Source: Druceiella hillmani (Eukaryota > Arthropoda > Insecta > Lepidoptera > Hepialidae). Taken from it: DNA of 64,000 nt. The position numbers and the translations under genes were made by a program. The stretch lies in assembly GCA_039881145.1 (NCBI GenBank), contig JAYKKI010000004.1, positions 51,908,501 through 51,972,500 on the forward strand, written 5' to 3'. Positions 46,186-58,738 of this stretch are shown here, in pieces. Below the pieces are notes generated by a model, which searched no databases, had not been told where the DNA came from, and saw nothing but the letters and a program-made list of their open reading frames with translations. How positions within the stretch are numbered: the first letter of the stretch is position 1; each line of letters opens with the position of its first letter.

Positions 46186-48950
46186 TAGCTATTATTTTAC
46201 ATATTTTCATAAGTAATAGAAACTAAATATTTTTTCTTTTTTTTTTTCAAAAATAATAAAATTTCGAAGATAATATTCCAAGACCTTTCTGTACACGCCC
46301 CATTTCTGCCAAACTAGCGATAAACTTCAGGAATTTAAGAAAATCATTATGAAATTTAAACTAACTACATAATTAATTACGCTTAAAACATATTTATATA
46401 ACCAAATACTTAGAATTGTTAGAACATAAACGCGATCATGTGATACAGAGACACAAAGCTGACGTTTCTACTAGAATATTTTAGGCTGTCAGAACTGAAC
46501 CCGGTAAAAGCGAAGAACTACCAATGGATACAGCAATCTCGTTCACAGATGTACAATATTGTACGTATTCTAGTTGGTGAACACTAAATATCTGTTTTGC
46601 CATATGATTAGTTACTCCGTACGTGAACGCGGACGCAGATCGCGACAGATCTTAGTTCTTCTTGGATATCGTTTTACTATGACATAACGAGCGATAGTCA
46701 AACAGTAAACGGAATTTCCGTCCATTTTTAACACTTTCAACACATCTATTACTCCTATAATTTACAACTGTAGCCGCAACTGTGGAAGTGGATGGATTAA
46801 AAAAGATTCATTCAATACATTAAATTAGTTACAGGATGGTTTGAGTTGAATTTGAAAACAGAAAAAAACGATTTTACATATATTATTATAATTATTATTA
46901 TTAAATATTGTTGGTGTTACAGAAATCGATTATTATTTTAAATTAAGTTGATCCTTTTTATGATATGAAAATCAAATAAGCGACTGGCAATCAGGAATGT
47001 GCAAAAAAATATAACACAGTTTGTAACCATAACTCGAAAAACAAAAAAAATTAATTTCACAGCGCATATATTATGTTTTTAATAGATTGTTAAAAGGAAA
47101 TAAAATTAATGGTAAAAGTCAAATAAAATTTTGATTATTTAAAATAAATAATCAATATCCGTAAATTTTTTTTTTTTGATGTGGAGCCATTGCCTAAATT
47201 AATTTAAATAAACTGTTGACATTCGTTCTGTGTTGTATTTATCTCTTAAAATATGACTATATTTATTTACAAAAACCACAATTTAAATATATGGAAGTCT
47301 GTAATTTGCATCATATGCACATGTATTTTGCATCATATGTATGCAACATATGTAATTTGCATCGAATGTACATAGTCCTGTTATATGGTCTATCACTAAG
47401 TAGGTTTGCGCGCCGAATATTTATTTTCAAACTGACACTCGTGTATTTGTTGTTATAATGCAACTAATTGGGTGTCTACACTGTCAGAAACACAACATTT
47501 CATTCCAAATACCTTGTGCAGTAAACATGTAATGAAATAACAAAGAAAACCGTATCCACGCTTATTGCGCTATATAAGTGTCACAAATCCACAACTGAGG
47601 TTAATAGTCAAAAGAAATTGGAGAAATTCCTTGTGAATACTGAAAATCTTTCACAGACCGAATAATTTTAAGGTAGAAAAATAGTTTACCCATCACAATG
47701 ACAAGTGTGTACTTGAAGATTTCTGGGAAATTAGAGAAAAAAATCAGAAGAAAAAACTTTAATCTCGCTTCATTGACGTGGAGAGTAGCGAACGATAGTA
47801 ACACTCAGTTGCATTTTTGCGAGTAAGGGTTTTAAAACAAATGCAGACAACTATCAAAGAGACGTTTTGGAGAAGGTAGTGAAGCTTCTACACATCTATC
47901 TTATCTATCTATCTATATTGTGGTTGATTAGAAAAGATGTGGCATTTGTGTTATAATCTTGTATTAATATAATAAAATTGATCATTTTCCAGTATGTTTT
48001 TAAATAACTTTCACTATTTATCACTTTTGAAATTTGTCTTAATTGAATTACTGTTTTTTTTTATTTATGCCACAGCGAGAAGGTTGCTCTTAAATCGATG
48101 TATTTATTCAATTGACAAGAAAAGACACACGACCACGGTCGAGTTAAACATTTATAAACACGAATGGCAATTAATGTTTTTGTGAATAGAGCGTATTACT
48201 ATTTATTGGTATTTTCGTATACAACAAGTGACTGCAGACCACGCAACAATTAAATGACGAAACTAATTTTTATTTTCTGTTTAGTAAATAACATAACATC
48301 GGGTGTTTCAACAGTTGCTTTCAAAATGTGAAGTATAGTTAGATTGTGTGCGTGTGTGTGTATATGTATATAAATATATTTTTTTCTTTTTTTTTTAAGT
48401 TACGCTACGTTTACGAAACTAACAATAGTTTGTTATTTACTGTTGGAGACCAATAAGTGGACTCATTATTCAGCGCTCTAGATATTTATTCCCGTAGCTA
48501 ATTGTCGATAATAGAATTTTATTTTTTCTACTATAACAATACGCACGGTACGTTTCGATGGTAATTTATTAATTTGCTACATTTTTCTACAGTCATTGTA
48601 CTTTCTCATTAGAATTTAAAGAAATAATAAAAAAAATTGTGCGTGTCAGCTTCGACGCGTGACTGGGATTTACTCCTTAAGTACGATTGTCTTGAATGTA
48701 TAAAATAGCTAACACTGTATATAAATATCAATATCCTTAAATGTAAATGGGAAATTCTTTAATAAAAAATGCTGACAATATAATTATTTTTAATTAAAAC
48801 ACAATTGAACAAGGTCAAATTTATACATAAAAATTAAAACCATTTAGTAACGTCAGACTAAGAAATTAAAATTAAGAGACTTTTTAATTTTGTAGGATAG
48901 AAGACACCAAATATTCGCACATGAAATTTAATGTATATTATATATGATAG
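46186..48950. other. AT-rich DNA, nothing recognised
   Basis: Several frames of 60-80 codons without motifs. A TATA-like GCGCTATATAAGTG at about 47567 lacks an associated gene. A short GCATCATATG-type repeat cluster is near 47307-47365 and TATC repeats near 47897-47920. Confidence 0.35.
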
Positions 48951-49195
48951 TAAACTTTGTATGTCACACGCTGTGCTAGGGATTACTCCATAAGAAAACG
49001 CTAAATAAACATATTGATATCTCACTAGACATGCGCAGAAATGTTGCACGGAGAGGCCACCTAACGGTTACACTTTTTTAACGCTCTGAACTTCGTACGA
49101 TCAGAATTTAACGGTAACATTTTTAACGTCCTGAATGTCGGGTTTTACTCCTCATAAATCTTCATACCGGACGCTATGTGTGAAAATCGATTCTT
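48950..49195 (+). mobile_element. Dispersed repeat D1, copy 1
   Basis: Shares with 57810-58005 the ordered blocks AAATAAACATATTGATATCT, GATGCGCAGAAATGTTGC-type, GGAGAGGCCACCTAACG, TTTTTAACGCTCTGAACTTC and TTTTACTCCTCATAAA...ACCGG. The class is unknown to me. Confidence 0.8.
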
Positions 49196-49599
49196 AAGGA
49201 GTAAACTCCAAAAATTTCTAATATAGTCTTTCCTAATATTTTATCTTAATCACCGTTGATTCCAAATGCGATGAGAGTCAACGACTGCGTGCTATCATCG
49301 AGTAAATCATGCTTTTCATCTTCGAAAACTGATGCGTGGTGACAAGTTTGGCGCCATAATTTCCAATATTATCCGTCGCTGAAAAATAAATTGTTTTCAA
49401 CTTTATCTCTTCAATATCTACACTAAGTTAAAATTAACAAAATCTTTTTAACACATTTTTTATTTTTCAGACAGAGGGATAGAGGGACACTAATGTTGGA
49501 CTAATAAACAAGTAGACTGCGAAGTAAGACGTAAATTAATATATGTTATAAATGAAACACATATTTTCCTTTCATAGCTTTTCCAACTATCTATAATTC

Positions 49600-49990
49600 T
49601 ACCGCCTTGTTTGTCACTGTCTTGATTTAAAACTTACTCACATAAATTATCTATCTCATACAATTTAAATTGTGTTTAATATTCTATACGTCTGAGAGTA
49701 ATGACGAAATGCAATGGTTTTTCCGTATTTCCGCCTTTCACTGTCTTGTTTTTAAAACTGACCCACGTAAATTATCTGTCTAATACAATTTAAATTGTGT
49801 TTCATATTCCATACGTCTAAGAGTAATGACGAAATACAATGGTTTTCCCATATTTTCGCCTTGTTTTTCGCTGTCTTGTTTTTAAAACTTACCCACGTAA
49901 ATTATCTGTCTCATACAATTTAAATCATGTTTAATATTCTATACGTCTGAGAGTAATGATGAAATACAATGGTTTTTCCGTATTTCCAAA
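49600..49990 (+). repeat. 125-129-bp tandem array, 3 copies
   Basis: CACTGTCTTG or GCTGTCTTG starts at about 49615, 49740 and 49869. Each unit has AATTATCTGTCT-type, CATACAATTTAAATTGTGTT, and GAGAGTAATGACGAAATGCA ATGG. Confidence 0.9.
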
Positions 49991-50274
49991 TTTAACAGCG
50001 AAATAATTTTATGGTTAAACCGCATAATGAAAATTGTCTATGTTACGATGTGAAAATATTAAATAGTCTTCAAGAGTATATTAACTATAATAATTTCTTT
50101 CTATATAAATAAGTGAATAAGATAATAAAATAAAAAAGTTAATATACGCATAAAAAGTGGTTAGTAGTGTTCTGTATTTCTTGAAATTTTTGACATAAGT
50201 TAATCGAAATAATTTGAATGCCAGTCTAAAATTCGAAAAGCTTGAAAACTTGCTTAGTCTTTCTTTCGCAAACG

Positions 50275-50520
50275 GTGCTAAAAATGAAAAATGACCGATG
50301 GAACTTCAATTTCTTTTTGAAAGGTCTATTCAATGACACCTCAAACTAGGGCGTCTGTGAAAAAATATTTTCCCGCTGCTTTACATTCGCGGAACAACAT
50401 TAAAAATGCGTTTTCTGAAGCATTTCACCTACTGAAACATCTATGTTTTATACAAAAGTCTGTAACTGTAGAAACTTAATGGACGTGATAGACAGACATT
50501 ATAGTTGTAAGGATTCATTA
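50275..50520 (-). mobile_element. Diverged right end of the 42654-type foldback family
   Basis: GAAAGGTCTATTCAATGACA ...AAAGTCTGTAACTGTAGAAA, ATAGACAGACATTATAGTTG, TAAGGATTC follows the same order as the 43550-43805 arm. No left partner found nearby. Confidence 0.5.
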
Positions 50521-51774
50521 TTTGAATAAGGAACAAGTTTTTACAGTCATTTTAGTTCATTAAAGTTACCATTGCTAAAAATACAAGTCTACAACAGAAC
50601 ACAGAGGAGTAAATAACAAATCAGTGTAACTGTTCCTGAAGTACAAAGTAAGCAGTAGTACATACGTATCGGAATCAAGAATCTATGTATTTATTGAAGT
50701 CGGTTCAAAATAAAACTATTGTACTATGATGAGAATGTTTATTGACATTTCTCAGGCAAAAGGGCACCCCACCGTTTGGGATAGACGGTGATAATATTTC
50801 AATTAAATTAAAAAATTAGGGCGCTATTTCTGCATTTATTAAGAAACAGAAAATTGTATTGATACGTATAAAGAGCAAATTAAGATTATTTCTAATATGT
50901 TGTTCTTTATACTTTTTTGTTGTTTTTCTCTATCATATACTTGCAATGTCTTAATCGAAATGTGAACAAAGGTAGATGTAAAAATAAGGAGTACTTTAAT
51001 TTTTTAGTTACTCATTATATTTACTGAACAACACAAATCACTGTGAAATGTTTATAATTGAATTTAATGGAGTAGTGTAACAATAATTAAATTTAAATAA
51101 GACTTAATTAATGAGAACATTAATATAAAAACTTACTTTTTGACAAAATCCACTTACTCGAAATCGATGCAGCTCCTTTCACTTAACCTTTAAAGCGTAT
51201 TGTCGTTAAAGTTGTAAGTATGAGCACATCAATAAAATTTTTATTAGGATTATAATGAAAATTTATTTATCGGTAAAAACTATTTCCATACATTCATCTT
51301 TCTAAAAACTTATAAGACCCTATTACAATTAGTGATGTACTATCTGTTTCAAGCTTTGCCTGAACAACCGCAATTTTTTATCTGTATTGGTCTGTTTTAA
51401 CCAAATTACCATATCAGAAATTCTTTGACATAAAGGCACATTTGACTGAAGACGGATCTTATTAACAGATGCAGATAGTAAATGTGTTAATTGCAAAAAT
51501 ATTCTGTGTGTTTAGAGTTACGCAGTATCAAAAATCGACACGATATTAGTTGAAAAAAGGGATAGAGTTTGACGATAACCCTCGGCATCAGATAAATTAA
51601 TTATTGAAGGCTTTTATCCACATACCTATTGATACAAAAAATCTAGGCGACATTTCTCTACGCAGGACAACGATTTCACTTTATCTAGATCCTTTCACTA
51701 GTCGTATTTTTATGCTCTACTTTGTCGATTACAGTTATGCACACGAATGTCCCATTGACAGATAAAGGCCTTGG
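50521..51774. other. AT-rich DNA, nothing recognised
   Basis: No frame above 60 codons and no repeat that I can delimit. Confidence 0.45.
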
Positions 51775-52015
51775 CCCGTGCCGCCCCGGATCCGCGGATA
51801 CTTAGACGTAGAAAGCAAAAACATTGAACACGCGAAATTCGTGTCGAAATAATTTTGTATCGAATTTGTCGCCGTGACTAAGCTGATGTGGGCTGTCGTC
51901 ATTGGGCGGCTAGGAGCGCTCCGCTAACGAGCCGTGCACTCGAATGCAGTTCGCTGTCAACATTGACGGATGATTCGATTATATTGCGCTCTAACACCGC
52001 CCAGTTTATTGGAAA
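51775..52015. promoter_or_regulatory. GC-rich islet bounded by an inverted TGGGCGG/CCGCCCA
   Basis: Two CpG-rich stretches: GCCCGTGCCGCCCCGGATCC GCGG (51775-51798) and CATTGGGCGGCTAGGAGCGC TCCGC through ACACCGCCCAG (51900-52005). TGGGCGG and CCGCCCA form a 7-bp dyad about 95 bases apart. No frame. Confidence 0.35.
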
Positions 52016-53019
52016 GATGAATGATTGTGTGTCTTGAAATGAATTATGTGTTAGCTTGAGGTCTTTAGCGTGAAGCGTCGCAATATTAATAGGCGCACAA
52101 TTTTATAATTATATATATTTTATAATATACTCCTTTTTTGCAGAGAAAAAATTGTTTTGAGATAGAAGTGACTTAGCTATATCTCTTTACATAGAGAGAG
52201 AAAGAGACTGATAAAAACATAATGTGTAGGAGAAAAAAGTGACCAGAGAAAATCTGGGAAGGCAAAGAAACATTGTGCGGCTTGGAAAATAGTAGAATGG
52301 TAATAGAAATACAAGACTTTTTAGTCTAAATAAAGATATTAGTGTTTCTTTTATTGGGATTTTTTTGACACGAATACATCTATTCGCTCATTAAATATAG
52401 TGATAGCCGGTCGAACTTTCTTATATTACAAAATACTATCAGATTTCAATAGTTGATGACTACGAGACGGATAATGCGTTAACAGTGGTTGAGCTCACAA
52501 CAGATAGAGCATGTTTGTCCCTGTTGTTCGTGTAGTATTTATTATGCCTGTGACGTCGTTAGGCTATATAGGTGCGTGGATGTGATTGTTGCGAATTAGC
52601 GTTGTGTAAAGTTATAAATCAGTGTAGCGTGACAACGCGTTTAGCTAGGTTGTTGATTTGGGTAATCATATAAGGGAAGAAACAATAAAAACATTCACCG
52701 GTAAAACAGTATAAATATTCGCCGGAATATAAGTAGAAATGGGTATTAAATGGAAAATTACAAAAAAAGTAAAGATACCATCTCATATAAATCGTAAATA
52801 TACCCGAAATTTTAAGAAACGCCAATCAGAGGAAAATTCGCGTCAAAAGGAATCCAAGAAATCTAGAAAGTGTAGATCCGAGCAAATGCGAGAGTTACGT
52901 CAACGCCGAAAATAATATGAAAAACGACGCAAAACGATTACGTAGCTGGCCCATCGGGCATCAAGCGTTCAGCGACAGTCCCCGTTATACTACTATGTGT
53001 TAAAGAGCAATCTCTTTAA
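52016..53019. other. AT-rich DNA with a small basic ORF
   Basis: A 58-codon plus frame at 52739-52915 begins MGIKWKITKK and ends EQMRELRQRRK, very rich in Lys and Arg and with charged repeats. It has no homolog I can name. It may be chance or a transposon relic. The 68-codon minus frame at 52619-52825 overlaps it. Confidence 0.2.
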
Positions 53020-55234
53020 TACCATTGTATTAAAGAGATTACATAACATTTATTATTTTATCTCGCCGTTTTCAGGAATAATCCACAACGCGGACTCTAA
53101 CTGCGCATTTCCTTACATGTTTCTGGGAGACCAGAAGATATGTATAAAAATTTTAGTTAGTTTGAAGACACAGGATGACTAAACATGCAGCTTGCTTCGT
53201 GTGGTAAATGCCTTTTCGTCACCTCTGTAACGCTACATTCGCCTGTGGAGTAAGATGTCCTTGTAACTTTTGTTGCTAGTGTGCACTGCAGTGCATAAAG
53301 GTTAAATGCATCTTTCAGAACAATAACGTAATACTTCTTAAGTTTTATCAAACGGTAAATGTCCGAGTACATATTTAATTTATTGCCCACCAATGAATGA
53401 AAAACGTGGTTTAAAATTAAAATTTACCTTTTTTTAACTCTTATGTAATCCTTGAATTAGAATCTTGTACGAATGTGCTTAAAGGATTGTTGTAAAGTAA
53501 TATGAAACGACCAAATTATTAACTGAGTATTAACTAGATGTATATTTAACAATATACCATTCGTATGCACAATACTTGGCAGACAACATTTTTTCATTTC
53601 TATTTTATCTGCATTGTTTTTAGTCATACGACTATTGGTATGTTTTTAAGATAAGATATTTGTAGAGTTTTTTGAAAAAGTTTCTTCACATTTGATGTTT
53701 TTCATCATATCCAATGTGATACTCATAATATGATAAAACAATTATTTAAATCCCATTACTGAAATCACGTTAAAAGTTCTACGACATTGAGTTGATTTAT
53801 GGGAAAATTGTTTTTTCATTTTTTCAGCGTAATTTCAATTTTTTCCTTTTAATTTTCACAATTTTTAGATGTGGTTACTGTTACTTAGTAGATCAATTTA
53901 TTTCCATCTCAAATCGGGATAATTGTTATTAATTGTGTTTGAGAGGTGTGATATAGACGAGTATTAAAAATAATATTTTACTTTTGTGTTACTTGTATTA
54001 AAAATCATATTTCGTCGCGCTACTTCACTGCCTTGACCTTTTCAAAGAATTCGTTTCTTTTTTTGACTTTGTTAAGTTAGAAATGATTACTGTAATAAAT
54101 TTGATTTTACTTTCAAGTTGAGCTGATATTTTGAAGTTCAGAAGATAGCCGGATTTTGTTTTATTTGCTAGTAGCTTTGCGTGCGACTTCTTATTATGTA
54201 GACCACTGATAGACGTGTGGATGTTTAATTTTAGTAACTAAACTCCTTATCCTTGGACCATTCTCAAAACAAAGTGAAGAAAATCAAAGAGAATATGAAA
54301 ACTTCTATTAAAAGTAGTTTTAAAAGCCAGGTTAACTACAACGGAACTTCCCCTACCTCTTTCTCGCCACTCCTCGCCTCCTTACCCCTTAAAACATCTA
54401 TGCATTCTACTCTTATTAACACATTTATATTATATAATTTATTTTGTCGTGTTTTTGGTGTTAAATTTATGAAATCGTACCCTGAATAAATTGACTGCTA
54501 CCGGCATTAGGTAAAGATTGTCTTATTTCTTTGCATATAATTACAGCTAAGAACTTATGCATTTCAGAAAGTGTGTTAGATTATCCTATGGTATACTCAG
54601 TTGTCAATAGATTATGACTTTTAAATTGTATACGTACTCACCATAAAAAAAGTTAGTTAATTACCTTTGAGCAGTTAAATACTGAAGAAAAAATGTATAT
54701 GTTACAGTTGTAGCATAATAAGCACTGATATAGGTAAAAAGTAAAAACTACGTGCAGTTTTTTAAATTTTTTCAGTCCTATCAGCAATATGGATGTAATA
54801 TTTCCTTTTAACAATCCAGAAATGAATTTTTAACAGAAATATATCTTTTGTTTTGCAACGAATAGAATCGTAGCGTGTACAAGAGCACATTTGGTAAGAG
54901 CAGACGAGATAAGTATTCACATTGTCTTGCTGAAAAATACCTAGAAGTATTTGATATTTTCTGTTTCTCAGACCACGATTGTCTTAAAAACTTTGAGAAG
55001 ATTTTTTGTATCATTTATTAGGGAACTGTCAATTTGATGTTTCAATTATCATTTGTCTATCTTTTTTGTTTCCATATGAAAGCAGGACTCGCTTTCAAGC
55101 AACATTGTATTGCGACAAACTTATATATAAAAACAGTGGTTTAATCGATCGTTATTTATAAGGGTCTTAACTTTTTAACTCTTTATTTTTAATTAGCATA
55201 CGTCGTGTACGAGCCTGTCGATCGTTAAGCTGAA
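53020..55234. other. AT-rich DNA, one hairpin
   Basis: AATCTCTTTAATA and TATTAAAGAGATT (about 53009-53041) form a 13-bp stem. Frames of 60-78 codons have no motifs; the plus frame at 54253-54489 is Lys/Ser-rich but featureless. Confidence 0.4.
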
Positions 55235-55445
55235 TAAGCGGACGCATTAAGAGGCGGGCGGTCAACGCAGCCGATTAGGTCGGCGGCGCCGCCGCCCGGC
55301 GACGTCGCGGCGCGCCCGCCGCCTCTTTCACTTCCTCGCGCGCTGTCGCACATTCTTGAGGCGAAGTTACCGCTGTTTTTAGTTTGTTCTGGAAATTAGT
55401 AGTTAGCTGTTTGAATGATTACCGTAAATACTGTGTGAAAAGGTA
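55235..55445 (+). promoter_or_regulatory. GC islet followed by a 5' splice site: possible non-coding first exon
   Basis: 55250-55345 is the most CpG-dense stretch of the window (GGTCGGCGGCGCCGCCGCCC and GGCGCGCCCGCCGCC). About 100 bases later ACTGTGTGAAAAG|GTATGTTTAG (GT at 55442) is a good insect 5' splice site; a second, TAAATG|GTAAGTATC, lies at about 55829. The layout of CpG-rich promoter, short AT-richer leader and donor fits an alternative non-coding first exon on + strand. No initiator or start codon decides it. Confidence 0.3.
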
Positions 55446-55959
55446 TGTTTAGAAATAAGTTGTTTGTACATGTTTAGGTTGATTAAGAATATTTCCCCAG
55501 ACGTGATCATTACATTGAACACTAGTCGTAACATTACATCTAATGGGAGAAGTAGTTACCTTCCTATTGCCATTGGGTAAAAATAATTGTCATTTGGTTT
55601 TTTAACTTTTGAGTTAATACTAAAAACTGGGAGAAAAAAGAAAGAAAAAAAATATCCCGCCATTTCTTTCCATAGCTCTTACGACAACCATGGGTCATAT
55701 CAATTACAACTATTTTCATGTTGTTGTAGCTTATTGCGGCTATAACTGCTCTTTAATAAAATTTGTTGATTAAACATAAAATAAAATTAGCTATTACTAT
55801 CTAGTACCTGGCCTTGAATACCTAGTAAATGGTAAGTATCTTCTTAAAAAGAGGTAATACTAAAATCGTAATTAGTTTGCCAAATGCAGATGCATCAAGC
55901 GAAATTGCTAGATATTTTTTTTTCTTATGTTTCCTTATCAGCAGTATTCTTTGAATTTT

Positions 55960-56290
55960 TAGTATTCTTTGAATTTTTTCAGACAACGCTCTTATTGTTT
56001 CCCTATTGATTCTAATGTGAGACGTAGTCAGTGTCTGATACGCTCATTTGTTGACCGTAGGATTTATCGTAGGAAAACCTTTGTAGGGTTAATGGTCAGG
56101 CAGTCCCTTTTTAATTTGTTTGGTCGGGCAAGTTTTGCTACTGATTTGCACACGGAATGCACTAATAAATCTTTGGTTACTGGAAAATCTAATTCAGCCA
56201 CATGGAGTACTTATTCGACAACAAAATCTTCATCATTTGGCCCAAGTAACAGCAGGTTTTGCTTCTTGTACTCTCCATGAATTTTTTCAT
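55960..56290 (-). pseudogene. Decayed pogo/Tigger-type (CENP-B-like DNA-binding) transposase fragment
   Basis: On the minus strand from about 56250 down to 55975 a single frame stays in phase for over 100 codons with about four stops. It reads LLGPNDEDFVVE, stop, VLHVAELDFPVTKDLLVHSV, then RPN, PTKVFLR and TNERIRH. A '(V/I)LxVAELGFPVTKxxLLxSVQ ... NxxxRPGxxWxxxFLRRHP' pattern is characteristic of the CENP-B-type helix-turn-helix domain (HTH_Tnp_Tc5) in pogo-like transposases. The catalytic DDE domain was not found. The plus-strand frames at 55969-56332 are shadows of this pseudogene. The family name is from memory of the motif. Confidence 0.5.
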
Positions 56291-56977
56291 ACCGCCTGTG
56301 GTTTGATATTTTATATATTTTTGACGCTTTGAATACAATACATCCTAGTGTAGACGTGAAACTTCTTAATACTAGTCATACAAGCCTTGGTCATTGATTG
56401 AGTGAAAATCGGTCTCCACCATATCTTTGGAATTCAGAGATGTTTGAATTTGCTTGTCCTTCATCCTTCGAGAAATATGCGGTTTCTTGAAATTTTGTTA
56501 TTTCTAAAATACAGATAGATACACATAATAGCTTGCTATTAAATTGTGTCAAAAGTTTGTTGGAGTTACTAAGATGGAAGTTCTGAATGAACAGTGGTAT
56601 TCATATGAAAGAAGGTATATCTGTCAGGACCGAGCTCCACTTCATGTCTGCAGTTCAGTCAAGGGCTCTGTTTAAATATTTATTTAGTTATATTAAAATG
56701 CGGCAAGTTGAATTCATCATTTAGTATCACACTTGGCGAACATCATTGATACTCTTATTAAGTTAATTTGTCTATCAGCTTCTTCAAGAGGCTTGGGTAG
56801 ATTTCATATGATGTTAAATAAATTTATCAACGTATGCTAGTAGTGGAGTAAGTCTAGTCACTTTCGTTAATCTGACAGTAGATAACGTTATATTTCTGTA
56901 GTAAATGTTTCACATTTATTAAGTTTCTCTTCTTATTACAAACTTGATACTATGATATGGAAATCTTAAGAATTGTG
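56291..56977. other. Possible further transposase debris; otherwise unassigned
   Basis: The element to which the pogo-like fragment belongs presumably extends here, but I could not read a continuous frame. Confidence 0.3.
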
Positions 56978-57455
56978 TAATTGGGAGATATTCTTAATAA
57001 AGTTACGCGTATTAAGGGAAAGTTTGTATATACCATAAATATGAGACAGATAACATGATTTGATAAATGATAAACTAATTTGATGTTGTGTAAAAAGCTT
57101 TCATTTTTTTCTTTTTATAATGAGAAAACAAGTTCCTACATATTACCCGTGTGACGTCCGTCTATACACCACTAAAATATTAAACATACGAATATTTTAA
57201 TTTATATGTAATTTTTTTCATTATATTTATTCCATACATTTTGACAATTAGGACCTACCATTGGGTTTACAAGAAAATGTATAAAGATATTAGTAATATT
57301 ATGCGCAATAGGGGAAAGTCTCTACATAGTATAAATATAAGGTAGATTATATGATTTTGATAAATAATAAACCAATACGAATTGTGTAACATTGTTAGTT
57401 TACAAAAAGTTTCTTTTTTCTTTTTATAATAAAAAAACAAGTTCCCATTCATATA
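56978..57455 (+). repeat. Diverged tandem duplication, period about 305 bp
   Basis: ATTAAGGGAAAGTTTGTATA, AACATGATTTGATAAATGAT, TTTTTCTTTTTATAATGAGA AAACAAGTTCC (56980-57135) recurs as AATAGGGGAAAGTCTCTACA, ATATGATTTTGATAAATAAT, TTTTTCTTTTTATAATAAAA AAACAAGTTCC (57305-57445). The 90-codon minus frame here is not conserved between the copies. Confidence 0.8.
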
Positions 57456-57809
57456 ATAGGCAATACTGTATATAAATATAAAAAAAGGAATTATATTCGT
57501 GTAAACAAATAAATTCTGTATTCTATTTTCATTATACACGTGTACATTTGACTGTGCTCACCCTTTTATTAATAATATCACTAGCGTTATACTTCTCGGC
57601 AATAGCGTCCCAAGCGTTTTTTTTCATCTTCACGTTTGCTCCGTCGGTGCGTTTATTTTCAATTACATCTTTGTAAGGGACCAAAATCTGCAACAATAAC
57701 CTTTTCTATGTTGCGTGTAGTTTCTTTTTCTTTCATTTTAAAAAAAGAAACTATACTTAAAACTTTATTATTTGATCTTTTTTATGTTTTGTATATTAAT
57801 ACAGGCCTA

Positions 57810-58010
57810 TGTGTGTCACAAATTCCGTCATTGCGATATTACGTCATAAGAAAATGCCAAATAAACATATTGATATCTTACTCTAAAGATGCGCAGAAAT
57901 GTTGCGCGGAGAAGCCACCTAACGTTTACGCTTTTTTTAACGCTCTGAACTTCTGATTTTATTCCTCATAAAACTTTTTACCGGCCATATCTATGAAAAT
58001 CTAAAAATCT
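57810..58010 (+). mobile_element. Dispersed repeat D1, copy 2
   Basis: Same block order as 48950-49195; a deletion removes the repeated ATTTAACGGTAACATTTTTA segment. The 106-codon plus frame (57636-57956) runs into it by chance. Confidence 0.8.
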
Positions 58011-58738
58011 ATATAAAAAATTTGACAAGACTAAACCTTGTAGACTCATCATGTGCACATGTATAAAGCAAACAGCAATATTAACAATATTAATGAATCG
58101 TGTCGTCCGATCGTATTATGAGTTAAATCTACAATTGTATTTAGTCCATGTGTTTATTTTCATGATCACACTATTTATAACCTGTTAGAACCAATTTATT
58201 GCCTTGTTTCATTGGATATTTTAGATTTCCCACATTCGTGGATTCATATTTTATTGTTAACCTTATAATACCTTGTTTTTATTTTGATGATTTAGAATCA
58301 AAATATTTACAAAATGGATGTATATATAGGTACGTATAATTTCATGTGAACCCCGAAGACCCAGTGACATTATATTAAATAGACGCGTTTTACTCGAACG
58401 ACAAAAAAGTGGCTCCAGGTAGCTCTCACACACGGAATCTAAGTAAGAGATAGAGAGTTAACGAAAGGACGTATGTAAAAAAGATAGTTATAATAAATAT
58501 TATCTAATTAGGATCACGCATTAACGATACATAATGCGTGATATATATTATGTGATTACGTGATATTTTAAATATAATAACGTCATTGCGAAAACTTTTG
58601 TAATTAACAATGTTGCTGAAATTTGCGATTGCATATTTACAAAATTGGTTTTAAATAAGACTTGATTCATATTGAAAAATCTTTTAAAATTTAAAATAAG
58701 GTTCCATTTACGGAGAAAAGATTAAATTGTGGAGTAAA
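58011..58738. other. AT-rich DNA, nothing recognised
   Basis: Small dyads such as ATCACGCATTA...TAATGCGTGAT (about 58513-58541) only. Confidence 0.4.

Noticed and set aside
55969..56332. 103- and 70-codon plus-strand ORFs
   Set aside because: The opposite strand carries a decayed transposase frame, of which these are shadows.
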